A stretch of DNA of 64,000 nt from Silene latifolia (Eukaryota > Streptophyta > Magnoliopsida > Caryophyllales > Caryophyllaceae). Positions 33,261-46,239 of the stretch are shown here, piece by piece. The notes beneath the pieces are model-generated. The model had not been told where the DNA came from, did no database searches, and saw only the letters and a list, made by a program, of their open reading frames with translations. Every line of letters starts with the position of its first letter. Within the stretch, counting starts at the first letter, position 1. The translations under genes and the position numbers were made by a program. The DNA lies in NCBI RefSeq assembly GCF_048544455.1, contig NC_133534.1, positions 224,468,292-224,532,291 on the forward strand, given 5' to 3'.

Positions 33261-36200
33261 ATCTCCCACTTGTCCTCGACAAGTGTGTGTCACCAATTCT
33301 CTTGTCCTATTACTATCTCCCACTTAATGCAAGGTGTCTTTCGGGTCGTACTTGCAAGTGATCATATCGAGAGTGGTTTCCTCGATCTGGAGAATAAGCG
33401 ATTGACCGGATTTATCTATCATAGATACCTTCCGAGCGTGGCCACGCATTTCGAGTTCATTACTCCTCGAGTGGCCACGAGATATTGTTTTAACCACGAC
33501 AAGGGGTGGACAATTTCTATCGCACTTATCCCTTCGACTAGCCACAACCATCATAACCCAAAATATGCCCATTTGACCCCATTTACGAAGGTCGTAGTAA
33601 CACAAATCAAAGTTAATCAAACTGTGCCATCTTAGGCAGTCTTTAGTCAAAAGAATCGACTCATTAGAATACTATAGTAGCTCTCGCCATGACCAGGCTA
33701 TATAAATTTGCCAGAACTCTATAAGCGGTCTTTGCCCGACAAAGTGTTCTGATGATCTGCCTATGTGATCGACAAGTCATCTCACATGACTCTATGGCAC
33801 TTGAACTTGCCATCAATCGCATCACACTCTAGTCTCTTCGAGACGTCACCTCATACAAGCGACTATGGGCTAATACTATGTTAATCCGGGTTCACTTTAA
33901 CGGGGTTCAATGTTGTCTCTACAACCCGTTTGGATGTAACAAAGTATAATAAAAGAGTTTTAAAGTAAAACTCGAACGACAAATGCGATTATCACATATG
34001 AATAGTCAATGCCTGATTACTATTTCATGTTCTATAATCTAATTTGATCTTGTACGTAGTTATTCATCTCAATTTAATTGAAATGACATGACTCATCATG
34101 TTAAGTCTATGAGAAGGCTTTGGTTAGTAGGTTTTATCAATTTCTTGTACCTTACTCAACCTTACTACATACTCGTTTTCCTTTGTAATGTATACATTTG
34201 CATCACAAAACTTTCTGAGTACATGTCGAGATCCAATCAAGACATAGGTCCTCTAGCCTTAGAATAGCTCCCACTGTTTTCACAGTGTGCGGGACTCATT
34301 CTCTTGCACATCTCATGATTGCAAGTGTACTCAATTTCCGTTATAAATATCTCTCATTGTTCTTTATTGCCTAGAACGATTCTAGAAAATCTACTTCTTA
34401 ATTAACATTGCCACAATGGTATCTTAACCATCCCAATGTGTTTTGATTATGGTTTTGTCAGTAACCATGCGCAATATCAATTGTCAATTGTCACTTGTGT
34501 AACACCCTTACACAAAATTGCATCATAAACACTTTGCTTTATTTCCTTAATGCTTCTGCAAGTACTTAAGGGTAATCTTTATGGCTTACTTGATAAAGAT
34601 TACTGAAATTCGATTTTGAAAACAACTCATCATACTCAAAGTATATGAAGTGTTATACATCATTACTCATTTAATTGATCCAAAAAGGAAGCAAATGAAA
34701 TCAATCAAATATGTTCAATTTAATTGAACTAGTCATGAATCTTATCAACGTAAGACTTCTTATTGACGCTAATATCATGTGGATTTATCTTCATAAATCT
34801 TGATATTAAAGATGTATTATAATACTCCAAAAGTCTTAAATCATTCTCGATGATCAATATGTCATTCACATATAAGACTAATTAAAATTTCCGTAACTCC
34901 CACTAAACTTCATGTATAAACACAACTTCTCGACTTATCGAGAAATGTTTTATCACATGATCAAAATGTTGATTCCAACTCATTGATGTCCTACTTAAGA
35001 TCCTCTCTTAAGTTTCACATTATCTTAGGATTGCAAGAATCTATAAAACTCATGACATGTATTGAATACATTCCTTCTAATTGAAGAAGTGGGTTTTAGA
35101 TTCACTCGCTATATATCTCATAATGATATATAATCCCCAAGAAGATCCAAATAGACTTAAGCATTTCAACTAGTGCAAAACTCTTTGCCACCAATCAAGC
35201 TTTGAAATCTCTCTTTATTAGTGCAAAACCCTTTGTCACTAATCAAGCCTTTTTATTTCGGATTTCCATGGCTCAAAGCCTTATAGTGAGTTGTGACTTA
35301 AACATTCTTATGTAAGTCATTTATTCATTACTTTCCAGAAGTAATCAACTTGAATCAAACATTTTCTTTTGTAAGTTATAAGCTCTTTACTTTCTTAAAA
35401 GTAGCATGAATTCATCATTTTCAACAAGTGACGAATTTTAACCTCCTAGGTTTTAAAGAAACAACATCTTACAAAACGTCTCATGTAGCCAAGAAAGACC
35501 AGTTTCTTGCGACATAACATTCTTTGTGGCTCTTGAATAATTTTCTCCCACTCTGTCTTCTAGAAATAAACTTGTATTTTAGAAAGATGACTTTACGAGC
35601 CACAAACCGGTGTACTCGTGATAATAGAAAAGGGAAAAATGAGCATTTGTTTCTTGTGAAAACTTACAAGCATGGTACCCTTACCATTTCATATCTTATA
35701 TGATTCGATTTAGTGGAAAAATAATCTAGACAAAATGATAAAATCCCCAAAAGGATCAAGTAACTCAAAGTAACTTGATCGAAGTCCAAACCTTATCGAA
35801 TAGCGTTTGAATTCTTATCCAATCATACATTATCCCATAATGCGTGTTAAGAGAGATTAATTTGTGATGCTATATCACAATTCATTTGGCTTATATCAAA
35901 GTCTTTACTTTGATAATCCCATCACGACTAAATCGTGATTCCTTGAACTCTTTAAACTTCTTCAAAGATTTTTCTATTTACCTTATTAAGTGAACATATT
36001 GGCGTCAACTTAAGTCATTGGTTAAAGAAAATGATCAACCTATTTTGGATCGATGATTTACAACCTCGATCTCCTTTTCAACCAAAAGGCAGGAGACATC
36101 TTGCTTTGAATACAAGATACGCATATACCATTAATAATCTAATGGTTTCAAGAGTACTCGATAACTCTTTGCGTTCATCATTCCAAAATTTAAGGTTTAA

Positions 36201-38981
36201 TCTTGGGTTACCAATTTGAGTCTTGCATCATCTTTATGATTTATCATTCTAATTTAGTTTAGGATATTATCACCTTGATAATGGGCTAGCCATACATCAA
36301 ATCGTGGTGTATAGGGTCACAAAACTGAAAACCTCTTTTGTATCTTAACAAGTTTATATTCTTATTTAGAGTTTATGTACTTAATAGTCATAATTAAGTA
36401 CAACTCCAAACCCAAAAACTAGATTTAGTACACAATGACTCTATCTCTCGACTTCATTGTTGCTAGTCGTCATATTCTAATCATCCTATGTATCAAACAT
36501 AATGATGAAAACCACCACCGGTTTCTAATATTGACGAAGTAGTACTAGCAAAATTTATGTTTAATCAAATAAACATTTAAAGAAGAAGATCTCATTAGAT
36601 GTCCCACAACTAACTTGTTTATCCTTCAATAATTTGGGGTAGTTTCCTTTCTTGTGTCCAACATTTAAGACAATGGAAACTTTATTGGTCGGGATTGATA
36701 GGTTTAGTATCGTCATTCTCAACAACTTTACCTTTAACATTACCTTGTATCAATTCCATTATAATTTTTACTTCTTGAACCTCGTCCTCATCTTAACGGT
36801 TTAAGAGAATGCTCCCACTCATTTCAATGAGTCTTTGCTTTGAGAAGCAAAATTGAATTCATGAAGATTACTCTTCATTTGTTCGTTTTAGTCTTAAAAC
36901 TTTCATTGAAGTGGTTGCGTTATTTTGGTCAATTACGAATTCTTGACAAAACTAATTACCAAAACAATTTATCGCTTCAAGGTACATAATTCAATTAAGT
37001 ATATGAATAACAATCCATTGTAAGTAGATGTGTTAGTCAAAAATCAAAAACCTGTTTGATAATGAATAACTTTTATCTATACTCTTTACAAGAGATCCTT
37101 CCAATGGATAATATGAGGTTTTAGAAGAAAATTCATATTTGTCTTTAGTTACGATGTTTTAATGGAGATTTGAATAAAAAATCGAAATGATATCGTATAT
37201 GAATTGTGGTAAAGAAATAGAACAATATGATAACGGAATAATGAAAACAAAACATTCATCGTTATAATAATACTTGTAAACAAGTATAGCATTTACATAG
37301 TGACCTCTACCCAACTATGATAAATGATTCCAAGATCGAAATTCATATTAACTTGGGCACGGGGTAGCCGATGAAACCCTTATCAATATAACTCGGTGGA
37401 TTAACTCTTTAATCGATTCTACTTTTAGAACTCTCGGTCGATAAAATTACTCTAATATTTATCTATAGCCCAAAACACATTCGACAAGGGCACGGGGTAG
37501 CCGATGAAACCCTTATCAAAAAACTTTTGTTGAGTTCAATCCAAATTTCGAATAAATGTGTCCATGATCCAAACCCATATTAACTTGGGCACGGGGTAGC
37601 CGATGAAACCCTCATCAACATGAATTCGGTGGATAGACATTTATCACCCACTTCCCCTACGTAACAAGGTTTGTACCCCGGGGTAGCCGAGTGCACTCCC
37701 TCGCGAAATAGGTTTTCATGGTTTCTACTATTTGGTAAGGCCATGTCTCAATTGTTTATTTTAGCGAGAGGTCATGTCAATTTATTATCTATCACATTTT
37801 AAGTGAACTAAAGCGGTGAACTACGATAATTTTAATTGACACGGTCGATAAACTCGATGAAAGAAGATGCATGTTTTAGTTATGGCGATTTAGCGATGCA
37901 CGTGACATAAAATAAAATGCAAGCATAAAATAAATCCTAGTATGGCCTTTCCTAAAATAGAAAAACTATTTAACTATTACATATTCGGAAACCAACTCCA
38001 TTGGTCCCTTGAACTTCGGTTGTGGCACGCATCTCGAGGTAACACCTTTTAGGACTCAAAATTTAGTCTTCACTAATTATTTGACCATAATTAACTCATA
38101 TTTCTAAAATTGTTCATTAATGGACCAAAAATTACAAAAATAAGCTATAAACTTCAAATAAATCACAAAATTTCAAATAAATTCAAAATTTGAAATTTAA
38201 ACTCATGAACATTCTGGATAAATACCATGACACTCATAATGTTCAAAAATTTAGGTTAAAAATTTCGAAAATTTTCCGGAAAAACAATGTTGCGGTTTAT
38301 CGGTTTTAACTAAAATAATCATAAAAACATGAGAAAAATTTTATTCATCAACTTTTCAATTTTATATCTGAAAAAGATAATAAAATGCAACATATAACGT
38401 TTTTCCTTAGTCATAGATTATGTTTTATTAATTTTTCACTAATAATGTCACTATTTATGCTATTTTTCTTCAAAAATCCATAAATCATGCAAAAAGACTT
38501 CATTATAGCCCATTATTTTACACACATCTTGTAAAATTTCATGTGACAACATACTAAATTTCTATGACCAGATTCGAAATATTTCTCATATTAACCTATT
38601 TTTCATCTAAATCCAATTTTATCATGAAAAATCCATTTTTTGAGCATAAGAACTCATAAAATTATGAAAATTTCCAGATAATCTAAAAATAATATAAGTG
38701 AAAACATATCCAAAAACCACTGGAAAATTCGAAGTTTAGCTAATTTTCGTCCAAAAATGACATTTTTATCATAAAAATCACATTTTAATGCCAATATTAT
38801 ATAAAATGATCAATAAAATCCATAAATTAACCAAAATATCCTAAATACATTTTAGGATCAGAAACTTTAACATGCAAAAATTTATTTTGTGATATATCAT
38901 AATAACACAAATTTACAAGTTTTATTTGTTAATCGTATAACTCGGAAAAACTATAACCGATTTGCATGCAAACAACCTTGT
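33261..38981 (-). pseudogene. Internal region of copia element 2, heavily decayed gag-pol
   Basis: On the minus strand the order is leader (38981 to about 37300), gag with a zinc knuckle near 36640 (its last cysteine replaced by tyrosine: GNYPKLLKDK), then pol remnants. The reverse transcriptase box near 34860 reads YVND instead of the catalytic YVDD. Stops and frameshifts occur throughout; short frames such as 33225-33635 are on the wrong strand or cross boundaries and are not genes. Confidence 0.75.
37350..37700. repeat. Repeated GGGCACGGGGTAGCCGATGA motif in copia leader
   Basis: The motif GGGCACGGGGTAGCCGATGA, followed by AACCCTTATC or AACCCTCATC, occurs at 37355, 37488 and 37587, with a partial copy at about 37679 (CGGGGTAGCCGAGTG). 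It is GC-rich in AT-rich surroundings and better kept than the coding remnants. It lies in the untranslated leader of the element. Confidence 0.7.
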
Positions 38982-38996
38982 GCTCTTGATACCGCT
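38982..38996 (-). other. Primer binding site of copia element 2
   Basis: The minus strand reads AGCGGTATCAAGAGC directly after the 5' LTR, close to the initiator-methionine tRNA primer site used by copia elements. Confidence 0.65.
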
Positions 38997-40308
38997 TGTT
39001 GGAAATCTATATCTCATTATATAACATATTCTTATATGTTTCATATTTATTTGGTCATAAAATAAATTCTAGATCTTATGCATGGAAACATCAATAAGGT
39101 AAGAGAAGAAATCATTTTCTCACCATAATAATTTCGGTCATATTGGGCACCAACAAGATCTCCTTCTTGTTAGTTCTTGAGCTTTCCATTAATGGATGAA
39201 CATACATGACCTCAAAATAGAAGCTCTCCAATTAGTTGCACCCAAGACTATCCCTCAAACCCACAAACTAACATGTACTAGATGTTTATATTGTGGTTTA
39301 CCTTAAATTTGATTACTAATACTCAGATATTACTTTGATAATTTTAGTAATCTTTTGAACAAATTTGGATTAAAATCTCATCCTCTTTGATGAAGATTAA
39401 GGAGAGAGAAGAGAGAATATTCATGAACATTTTGCATGTTGATTGAATGGTAATCTTAGAAGAATTATAGAAAGAACCAACACTACTCAATTAAGAGTAG
39501 TGTGGCCGCCCAACACATGCCCAAGGAGCATCATTGCTTTTCTTTTTCTCTTATCAAAAATATAGGTGTGTAAGAAATGTAAGACTAGTTGTAGGTAGGC
39601 ATCATTATGTTTATTTTATCAAATAAAATAAAACAACCAAAACCCACTAACACACCCTCCATTTTCGGTCCATATACATAAAATGGACTACCATTTTATT
39701 TTGTCAATTTGTCATTTGTCACACAATATGTCACATGTAGTATGATACATGTTATTAATTAATTTAATGCATATTTATCACATAAATATCATTTTATGAA
39801 TTAATTAAGTTACATTCAACAAATTGACTAGTGATACTTGATCACATAAATAAAATGGGTCAAATACTTATAATTCACAATATCTTGTAATTATAATCAA
39901 CCATTCATTCTTATTTTTATTGTTTCTCAAACAATAAACAATTTTAGTAATAAAGCATTTTATTACTAAAATAAATCTTATTTAATCCCATTACAATAAG
40001 ATATCAAATTCTCTCTCACAAATCGAATTGTTCAATTTTAAGGAATTAATTAATCTGTATCGGTATACAACTAATTAACCTTTGCAATTAAGGGAATCTT
40101 CCTTTAGGTGTGACCTCAAGGGATCAACTGATCACCACCGTCGCACAACAGTAATGTCAAACTCTAGCCAGCCAATCATTACCGATATGTGTGAACCAGT
40201 TGACTATATATATATTATGTATCATCCCTTTCGTATTCTTGGTATGAGATTTAATAATGATATTAAAATCATGTGATCGCACTATTGTTGAGGACACATT
40301 TCCCAACA
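38997..40308 (-). repeat. 5' LTR of copia element 2
   Basis: This is 1312 bp, nearly identical to the LTR at 31905-33260. Differences I counted include single bases in CATGGAAACATC, GAAGCTCTCC, CTCAGATATT, GGCCGCCCAAC and GTGTGAACCAG. Confidence 0.9.
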
Positions 40309-40755
40309 TAACATTCGCTCGGTTTTGGCCAACGTTTTGACAGCGCAAGAAGTCATCGTTATTGAAGTCTGTCACGTCGTACCCCAGAACAGAAGGATAA
40401 AAACCGGTTTCTGAAATTAGGGTTGATTGATTTGGGGAAGAACAGAAGGTTTGGAAATAGAGAGAATTTAATCATTTGGATAGTAAAAGGAGTATAATTG
40501 AGTAAATCCAAAAAAAAGATGAATTTGATGAGCATGATATAGGAAAGGGCTAAGTGATGCAAGAATCAAGATGATGCAGGTGATCGTTAATTCGTGATGA
40601 CTATGATGATAGAGTGAAACGGCGGATAGATAAAAAGGGGAAAAGAAGAGACCAGATTTTTAGAATAAAAAATTCAATAATGGCAGGACTGTAAATAATG
40701 ACGTCACATGAGGATAGAAGCATGTGAAAATAGGTGTCAGGAGAGTATCCTCTTT
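40309..40755. repeat. Tandem unit 2, right part
   Basis: This is the remainder of unit 2 after the copia insertion, from TAACATTCGCTCGG to the start of unit 3. Confidence 0.85.
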
Positions 40756-42348
40756 TGGTTTCGGCTTCATTACCCACAAACGCATCCGTTCATAAGACAA
40801 CTACGTTCCATATGAGATGATTTTCGTATCAATTCACTACAAAAAAGAAAAAAGAAAGACACCGGAATTTAGTCTATATATAAGCATACGATTCATGATA
40901 ATGTTAGGCAACTAAAGGTTATAGCATCGTAAGATTTAAAGATGATGGTATGCTTTCAGCTGCTAACTTTAGTAATACTAAGAAATTGAAAATATTCTAA
41001 AAAATGTTAATATGGCAACATAGGAATTTCAAACCCGATAAAAAACAAGGAGTTTTAGGACAGGATCAACCAAATCGGAGCGACGAATTTTAGGTTCGCC
41101 AATATACCATGTAATCATACATCCTGACTATATGGCATTTTTTTTTAAATTTCTTTAGATTATAGGCTTCATTATTTAAGAAAAATTATATCCTCACTTT
41201 AACAATTCTAATTTTCACACCAACAAAGGTGGAACAGAGAACTTTTAAAAGGTGAAAGTAGAGATGGTGGATGTAATTTCTTCACAATCCTGAAGGCATT
41301 GAGCTAAGCAAAACAAGAGCTTAATTTCCAAAGGGATGTTTAGGAGAAATGGCCATGGCCTTCCCGTTTTGAGCTCCACTGCCGAGTAAGATCAGGAATC
41401 TAGCTACTTTGGGGAATCAATGGGTGGCATGAGCTCTTACAATGGTTTCCAAGGTGGGTTTGGGAGATGTCTCGGAGGTGGGCAAATGTCAGAATAGTCA
41501 AACTACTCAAGTATGGATTCGGCAGGCCTGGGTATGGGTGGCAACCAAATGGTTATTTGCAACTATGGGATGAGCATAGGAAGTGGAATGCGTATGGGGT
41601 ATCAAGTCGGCGGTGGGTTTGGTTCAAACATGGGAATCAGCGAGGAGAGTAGCTACTACTCTGCAACAATGGCTCATTTGGCTACAACCCATGCCCAAGG
41701 GTAATTACCCCGAAATTTAGTCATTTTTTTCCCGTCTGATGATATATGGCTTTGATCTGCAGTTCTAAACACAACAATTAACAAGAGTAACAATGATTCA
41801 TGAAAAAAAAAATTAAATAAAACCAAAATATTAAGAAAAAAGTAAAGAAATTATTTTTATTATGAGCAACAAGTTTGATGAAGGATCAAGCTACGAACAA
41901 CAAATGAAAAAAAACAAGTAAATAAATACTTCAAACTACAAAGGAGGGACAATAACAGCATATAGTGTGGGAGTATAAAAAATCATAAAAACCAGTCTTC
42001 AATAAAACCTTAAACAAATAGCAAATCATAATATGTAAGCCTAATTAACAGTGTATTAAATCTAACAATTTAATGAAGATCTTACCATTTTGAGCTGAAT
42101 AACATTCGCTCGGTTTTGGCCAACGTTTTGACAGCGCAAGAAGTCATCGTTGTTGAAGTCTGCCACGTCGTACCCCAGAACAGAAGGATAAAAACCGGTT
42201 TCTGAAATTAGGGTTGATTGATTTGGGGAAGAACAGAAGGTTTTGAAATAGAGAGAATTTAATCATTTGGATAGTAAAAGGAGTATAATTGAGTAAATCC
42301 AAAAAAAAGATGAATCTGATGAGCATGATATAGGAAAGGGCTAAGTGA
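40756..42348. repeat. Tandem unit 3 (3' end deleted)
   Basis: It starts GGTTTCGGCTTC like units 1 and 2 and stops at GGGCTAAGTGA, where the sequence jumps to the middle of a fourth unit (TATCCTCACTTTAAC). The last part of unit 3 and the first part of unit 4 are missing, as after unequal recombination. A stretch present in units 1 and 2 (CACAATTTAGCCACTATATAAACG) is also deleted near 41282, so this copy lacks the TATA box. Confidence 0.8.
41349..41740 (+). pseudogene. Glycine-rich pseudo-ORF, copy 3
   Basis: This copy has the same two stops as the others, a divergent start (CCCGTTTTGAGCTCCACTGCC) and a one-base loss near 41662 (CTCTGCAACAAT against CTCTGCCAACAAT) that shifts the frame. It has no TATA box in front. 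Confidence 0.5.
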
Positions 42349-42791
42349 TATCCTCACTTTAACAATTCTAATTTTTACACCAACAAAGGTGGAACAGAGA
42401 ACTTTTAAAAGGTGAAAGTAGAGATGGTGGATGTAATTTCTCCACAATTTAGCCACTATATAAACGCAACAATTCACAATCCTGAAGGCATTGAGCTAAG
42501 CAAAACAAGAGCTTAATTTCCAAAGGGATGTTTAGGAGAAATGGCCATGGCCTTCCGTTTTCAGAGCTCCCACAGCGAGTAAGATCAGGAAGCTAGCTAC
42601 TTTGGGGAATCAATGGGTAGCATGAGCTCTTATAATGGTTTCCAAGGTGGGTTTGGGAGTGGTCTCGGAGGTAGGCAAATGTCAGAATAGTCGAACTACT
42701 CAAGTATGGATTCGGCAGGCCTGGGTATGGGTGGCAACCAAATGGTTAGTTGCAACTATGGGATGAGCATAGGAAGTGGAATGCGTATGGG
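42349..42791. repeat. Tandem unit 4, partial, cut by the Tat element
   Basis: It runs from TATCCTCACTTTAACAATTC to GGAATGCGTATGGG, where the LTR of the large Ty3 element starts (TGTGGACAGCG). It includes TATATAAA and a fourth copy of the glycine-rich pseudo-ORF (from about 42541) with the same two stops. The rest of the unit should lie beyond the window, past the other LTR. Confidence 0.8.
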
Positions 42792-45204
42792 TGTGGACAG
42801 CGGGGGTGCCCACGGGGGCGCTTGGGAGGAAAGAGAAACAAGCGTTTGCATTTTTGTATGGAGTCGCCACCAATGTTTATGGGAAATTGGAACCGTTCGA
42901 ATACCTCGTGTCATGTCAAGTCACAAAGTAGAGACATGAACACTAAGCAATCGTTACCCTTAGCATTATATGTCTAGAATGACTCTCGTAGATGCCAATG
43001 AACACGGGTGCTCACGGAGATCTGGAGTAAGGGGTGAGGGTACGTATTAGGAAGCTCTTTTGATCGAACACCTAATCCTGCCCGCCTCGATAGCGGCCTC
43101 TACTAATGATTAGGGAAGTTATTCGTACGTGATATATCGTCGGCTATATGCATGCAATGCAACATCCAAGTTTTAATCCTAACATGTGAGAATTAACTAA
43201 GTCGGTGAACAATTAATTTAATCATACAATGGGGTCGAAGTAGGATTTAATGTTCAATTACATGTGAAAACATACAAATGATACAAGAAGTATGATAAAT
43301 ACGATAAAATTACAATAAAGAAAATTACAATAATGAAAATTACAATAATTACATTGGGATAGGCGATTTATGTCGAAAATACCTTTAAAACGAATAATTT
43401 GAGAAAACGAATAAAGGAATAAATTAACGAACACATCAGGAGGTGATAATACGGATAATAGCTGATTAAACGTAAACTAATTAAACTAGGTCAAGCAACA
43501 ACGGAGTTCAGAGACAGAATTCAACCTGGAACATGCGCAGCAGGACTGCGCCCTTTGGAAGAGGCGCAGCAGTTGCTGCGTCTGTTCCAAGGGTGAGTTC
43601 TGGCTGTGAAGCCGGAACTGCAAATCGTTAATGTAAATTGGTGATTTTAAGGTTTGATTAACATATTTACTCGGATGGAAGTGATTAATAGGTTAATTAC
43701 ATATGATTAAGGTCATAAAAGCAATAAAACATAGATGAGACGGAATTAAAGACGAATTATTTACATGAATGAACGATTGATTAATGACATGGGTGAATTA
43801 AATAGGTTAAACATGATGAATTAACGGCAAATTAATGACGAATATGATAAATAACAGATGAAAATATATCAAAGATCGAATTACAGAAACTCAATATGAA
43901 CGAATTGAATTTCTACAACCCGGATTGAATTTAATGACAAAAACCCGCAAATATGAGATTACTTAGGATTCAAGCCGAATTTATGATGAATTAAACATGT
44001 TAGCGGTGAATGATAATATACATGTGAAATATTATACTATTATGACGAAGAACTAACAAAAAACCACGGAAACAAATAAGAAAGAACAAATTATAGAGGA
44101 CGAAGGAAGAAGAAAGGAAGCAGGAACTGCGACAGCCTCACGAAGAGGCGCAGCAGATGCTGCGCTCCTTCGAAGAGGCGCAGCAGTTGCTGCGTCCTTT
44201 CTCGACGGTCATCTTCTGGAAATCCGTAAAAAGAGGTTTTGAACACGGTTTTAATGATATTTTCGACATAAATCTTACATTGATGATTACAAAAAGTAAA
44301 TAACAATAAATAAATAAGGATTATACACCCTCAGACTTACATGTTTGACGAAACGAGAAGGACTAAGATATCGATTAGTAATGCTCGACGCGAATGTAAA
44401 GAAAGTGCCCTCGTAAGAGGAAAACGATTAAATTAATTAAAGTTGATTGATGTGGAGTTGGTCAAATTGGTCGGTCATGCAAACGAGGCTGGTACTCAGA
44501 AGGATCCGAGCTTACGTGGTCGAATGTTCAAGCACGTAGATGCCAAAAATTAAGAACAAAGGTCTAGAATGCAAAGGGAGAAGAGAAAGGCGGACACTCG
44601 CGTGAGAAATATGAGGAGCGAAGGCTCCTATTTATATTAATCAAGTGAAGGAATTAGGGTTTCGGAGACTCTTTGGAAGTGAATCTCGGAAAGATATGAA
44701 AAAGATACGAGAATTACGCAGAAAAGGACCAGGGAAGAGGCGCAGCAAGAACTGCGTCTCTTGGAAGAGGCGCAGCACCTGCTGCGTCTGTTCCCAAGTG
44801 GTTTCCTCCTGCGGAAGAAAAATTTCCGTGTTTAAGTTATGGTAGGACGGAATAATTTGGTTTTCCTTAATATCTTATGTGAATATTTCGGGAAATTGTT
44901 TACCAAAGGATGAAAATTATGAAATATGGAATAGAAATATCCGGAACATTCCAGAACATTCTGACTCGGGATTTAACGGTTATCAGAAAATGAAGACAGT
45001 TTTAGGCCCGGACTCCAAATGTACTCTAATTACTGTCAAAACGACCGTATCGGCACGTAGATGACAACTAAGAGGTAGAGATTAATATTTGAGCAATCAC
45101 TTGACGATAATCTTACGAATTGTCACAAATCATTCCGCGTACCAAACATGCGGCCCAATCATCACCGGGTGGTTTGCGAGAGGTGCAGAAATAAGGTATC
45201 TACA
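42792..45204 (-). repeat. 3' LTR of the Tat element (2413 bp)
   Basis: It starts TGTGGACAGCGGGGGTG and ends GGTATCTACA; on the minus strand TGTAGATACC follows the polypurine tract. It contains a TATA box for minus-strand transcription (complement of TATTTATA at 44629-44636) and three paired hairpin motifs (43535-43590, 44141-44200, 44735-44795). Confidence 0.9.
44629..44636 (-). promoter_or_regulatory. LTR TATA box (3' LTR)
   Basis: TATAAATA on the minus strand, about 100 nt downstream (in minus direction) of the hairpin pair at 44735-44795. The equivalent box in the other LTR is at 63473-63480. Confidence 0.6.
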
Positions 45205-45220
45205 GAGCCCCCACTTTGAC
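45205..45220 (-). other. Polypurine tract of the Tat element
   Basis: The minus strand reads GTCAAAGTGGGGGCTC directly before TGTAGATACC. Such a tract primes plus-strand DNA synthesis and defines the 3' LTR edge. Confidence 0.8.
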
Positions 45221-45514
45221 TGAGGCTTGGACAAGGGGAAAGTCAAAGTATAGCCATCAGGTCAATCGAAGATTACAACCTGACGACTATGGCGACGCGA
45301 GGCGGCTCAAGGGGTTTGAGCCAAGGACCTGTCGTGGGGAACATTTTAGAGTCTGTCGACTATCGTGGAGGGTCGTTTAAAGTCCATGAGACTACGTAAG
45401 GAGGCTCGCCATCGATAAGAAGAGACCATACCTGAGACTTCTTCTCGAAATGCTTCCGGAGGTACATGGGAGCTAAGGAGCGAAGATCAAGCGTAAGGGC
45501 TAAATAAGGTGAGT

Positions 45515-45830
45515 AGCAGGACACAGACGGGAACTGCTGAAAGAAGACTGCTTGGATAGTCTTCGAGAAATAATCGCGAATAGCAGGACACAGGCGGGAA
45601 CTGCTGAGGAGAAGACTGCTTGGGTATTCTTCGAGAAGCATTATAAATAGCAGGACACAGTCGGGGAACTGCTGAGGAGAAATCTGCTTAGGTAGATGTT
45701 AATCTTCATGTCTTGAGAGGGACAGTACGTCCGCTTACTCTCGCTGGGGACATGATTGGGAATTAATCTCCATGTCGTGAGAGCGAAAGTGTATCCGCTT
45801 ACTCTCGTTATAATGTAGGCGTGTCGAATT
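45515..45830. repeat. Tandem repeats upstream of the antisense PMD gene
   Basis: Units starting AGCAGGACACAG begin at 45515, 45592 and 45649, each continuing with GGGAACTGCTGA (77 then 57 bp period). They are followed by two copies of a 64 bp unit ending CCGCTTACTCTCG (about 45702 and 45766). TATAAATA occurs at 45642-45649 within the array and could serve the antisense gene. Confidence 0.75.
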
Positions 45831-46239
45831 CTGTGAAGGAATAAATGCTTGTTGCGACAAGCAAAGGAATAAATAATATGCAACAGTCTGCTGCTGGCTT
45901 GAGAAAATGCGGATTGGAATGAAAGAAAATCGTCAAACGGACCAAAAGGGTAAAATAGCATCGGGGAAGAGGCGCACCAAAGATGGGCCCACAAATAACG
46001 AACTCATAACGAATTTTTGAAAATCCGTATGGAGGGAACACAAGGAAGAGGCGCAGCAAGAGCTGCGTCTCTTGGAAGAGGTGCAGCGCCTGCTACGTCT
46101 ATTCCCCAAAGTGTTTTTTCTGCGTAAAAACGCGATAATCAGGAGGCTTATGTTCATTTGTTCGAAACATAATTTACACATTTCTCTCTCAAATCTTCAC
46201 CATTTCCGCCAAGGTTTGATTCAAAAGCTTGCATTAATC

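Larger units (their letters stand above)
31905..40308 (-). mobile_element. Ty1/copia LTR retrotransposon 2 (8.4 kb), decayed inside
   Basis: The LTRs are 31905-33260 (3' LTR) and 38997-40308 (5' LTR). Both start TGTTGGAAATC and end TTTCCCAACA in plus orientation and differ by roughly 15 substitutions plus a TA-repeat length change. ATAAC is present at both flanks (31899-31903 and 40308-40312). Minus orientation is set by a primer site at 38982-38996 and a polypurine-like stretch left of 33285, and by coding remnants: a gag zinc knuckle at about 36600-36680 (C-x2-C, then GHKKGN) and a reverse transcriptase core near 34860 (LYVNDILI). No frame over 140 codons remains. Confidence 0.88.

Noticed and set aside
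33225-33635. Frame of 136 codons on the plus strand
   Set aside because: It spans the LTR edge at 33260 and is antisense to the copia element.
37355-37700. Regular GC-rich repeats as a CRISPR-like array
   Set aside because: The spacing is irregular (133, 99 and about 90 bp), the sequence is from a plant retrotransposon leader, and there are no cas genes.
45360-46181. Several minus-strand frames of 80-117 codons
   Set aside because: They cover tandem repeats between the PMD gene and the 3' LTR and lack protein-like conservation or start context.
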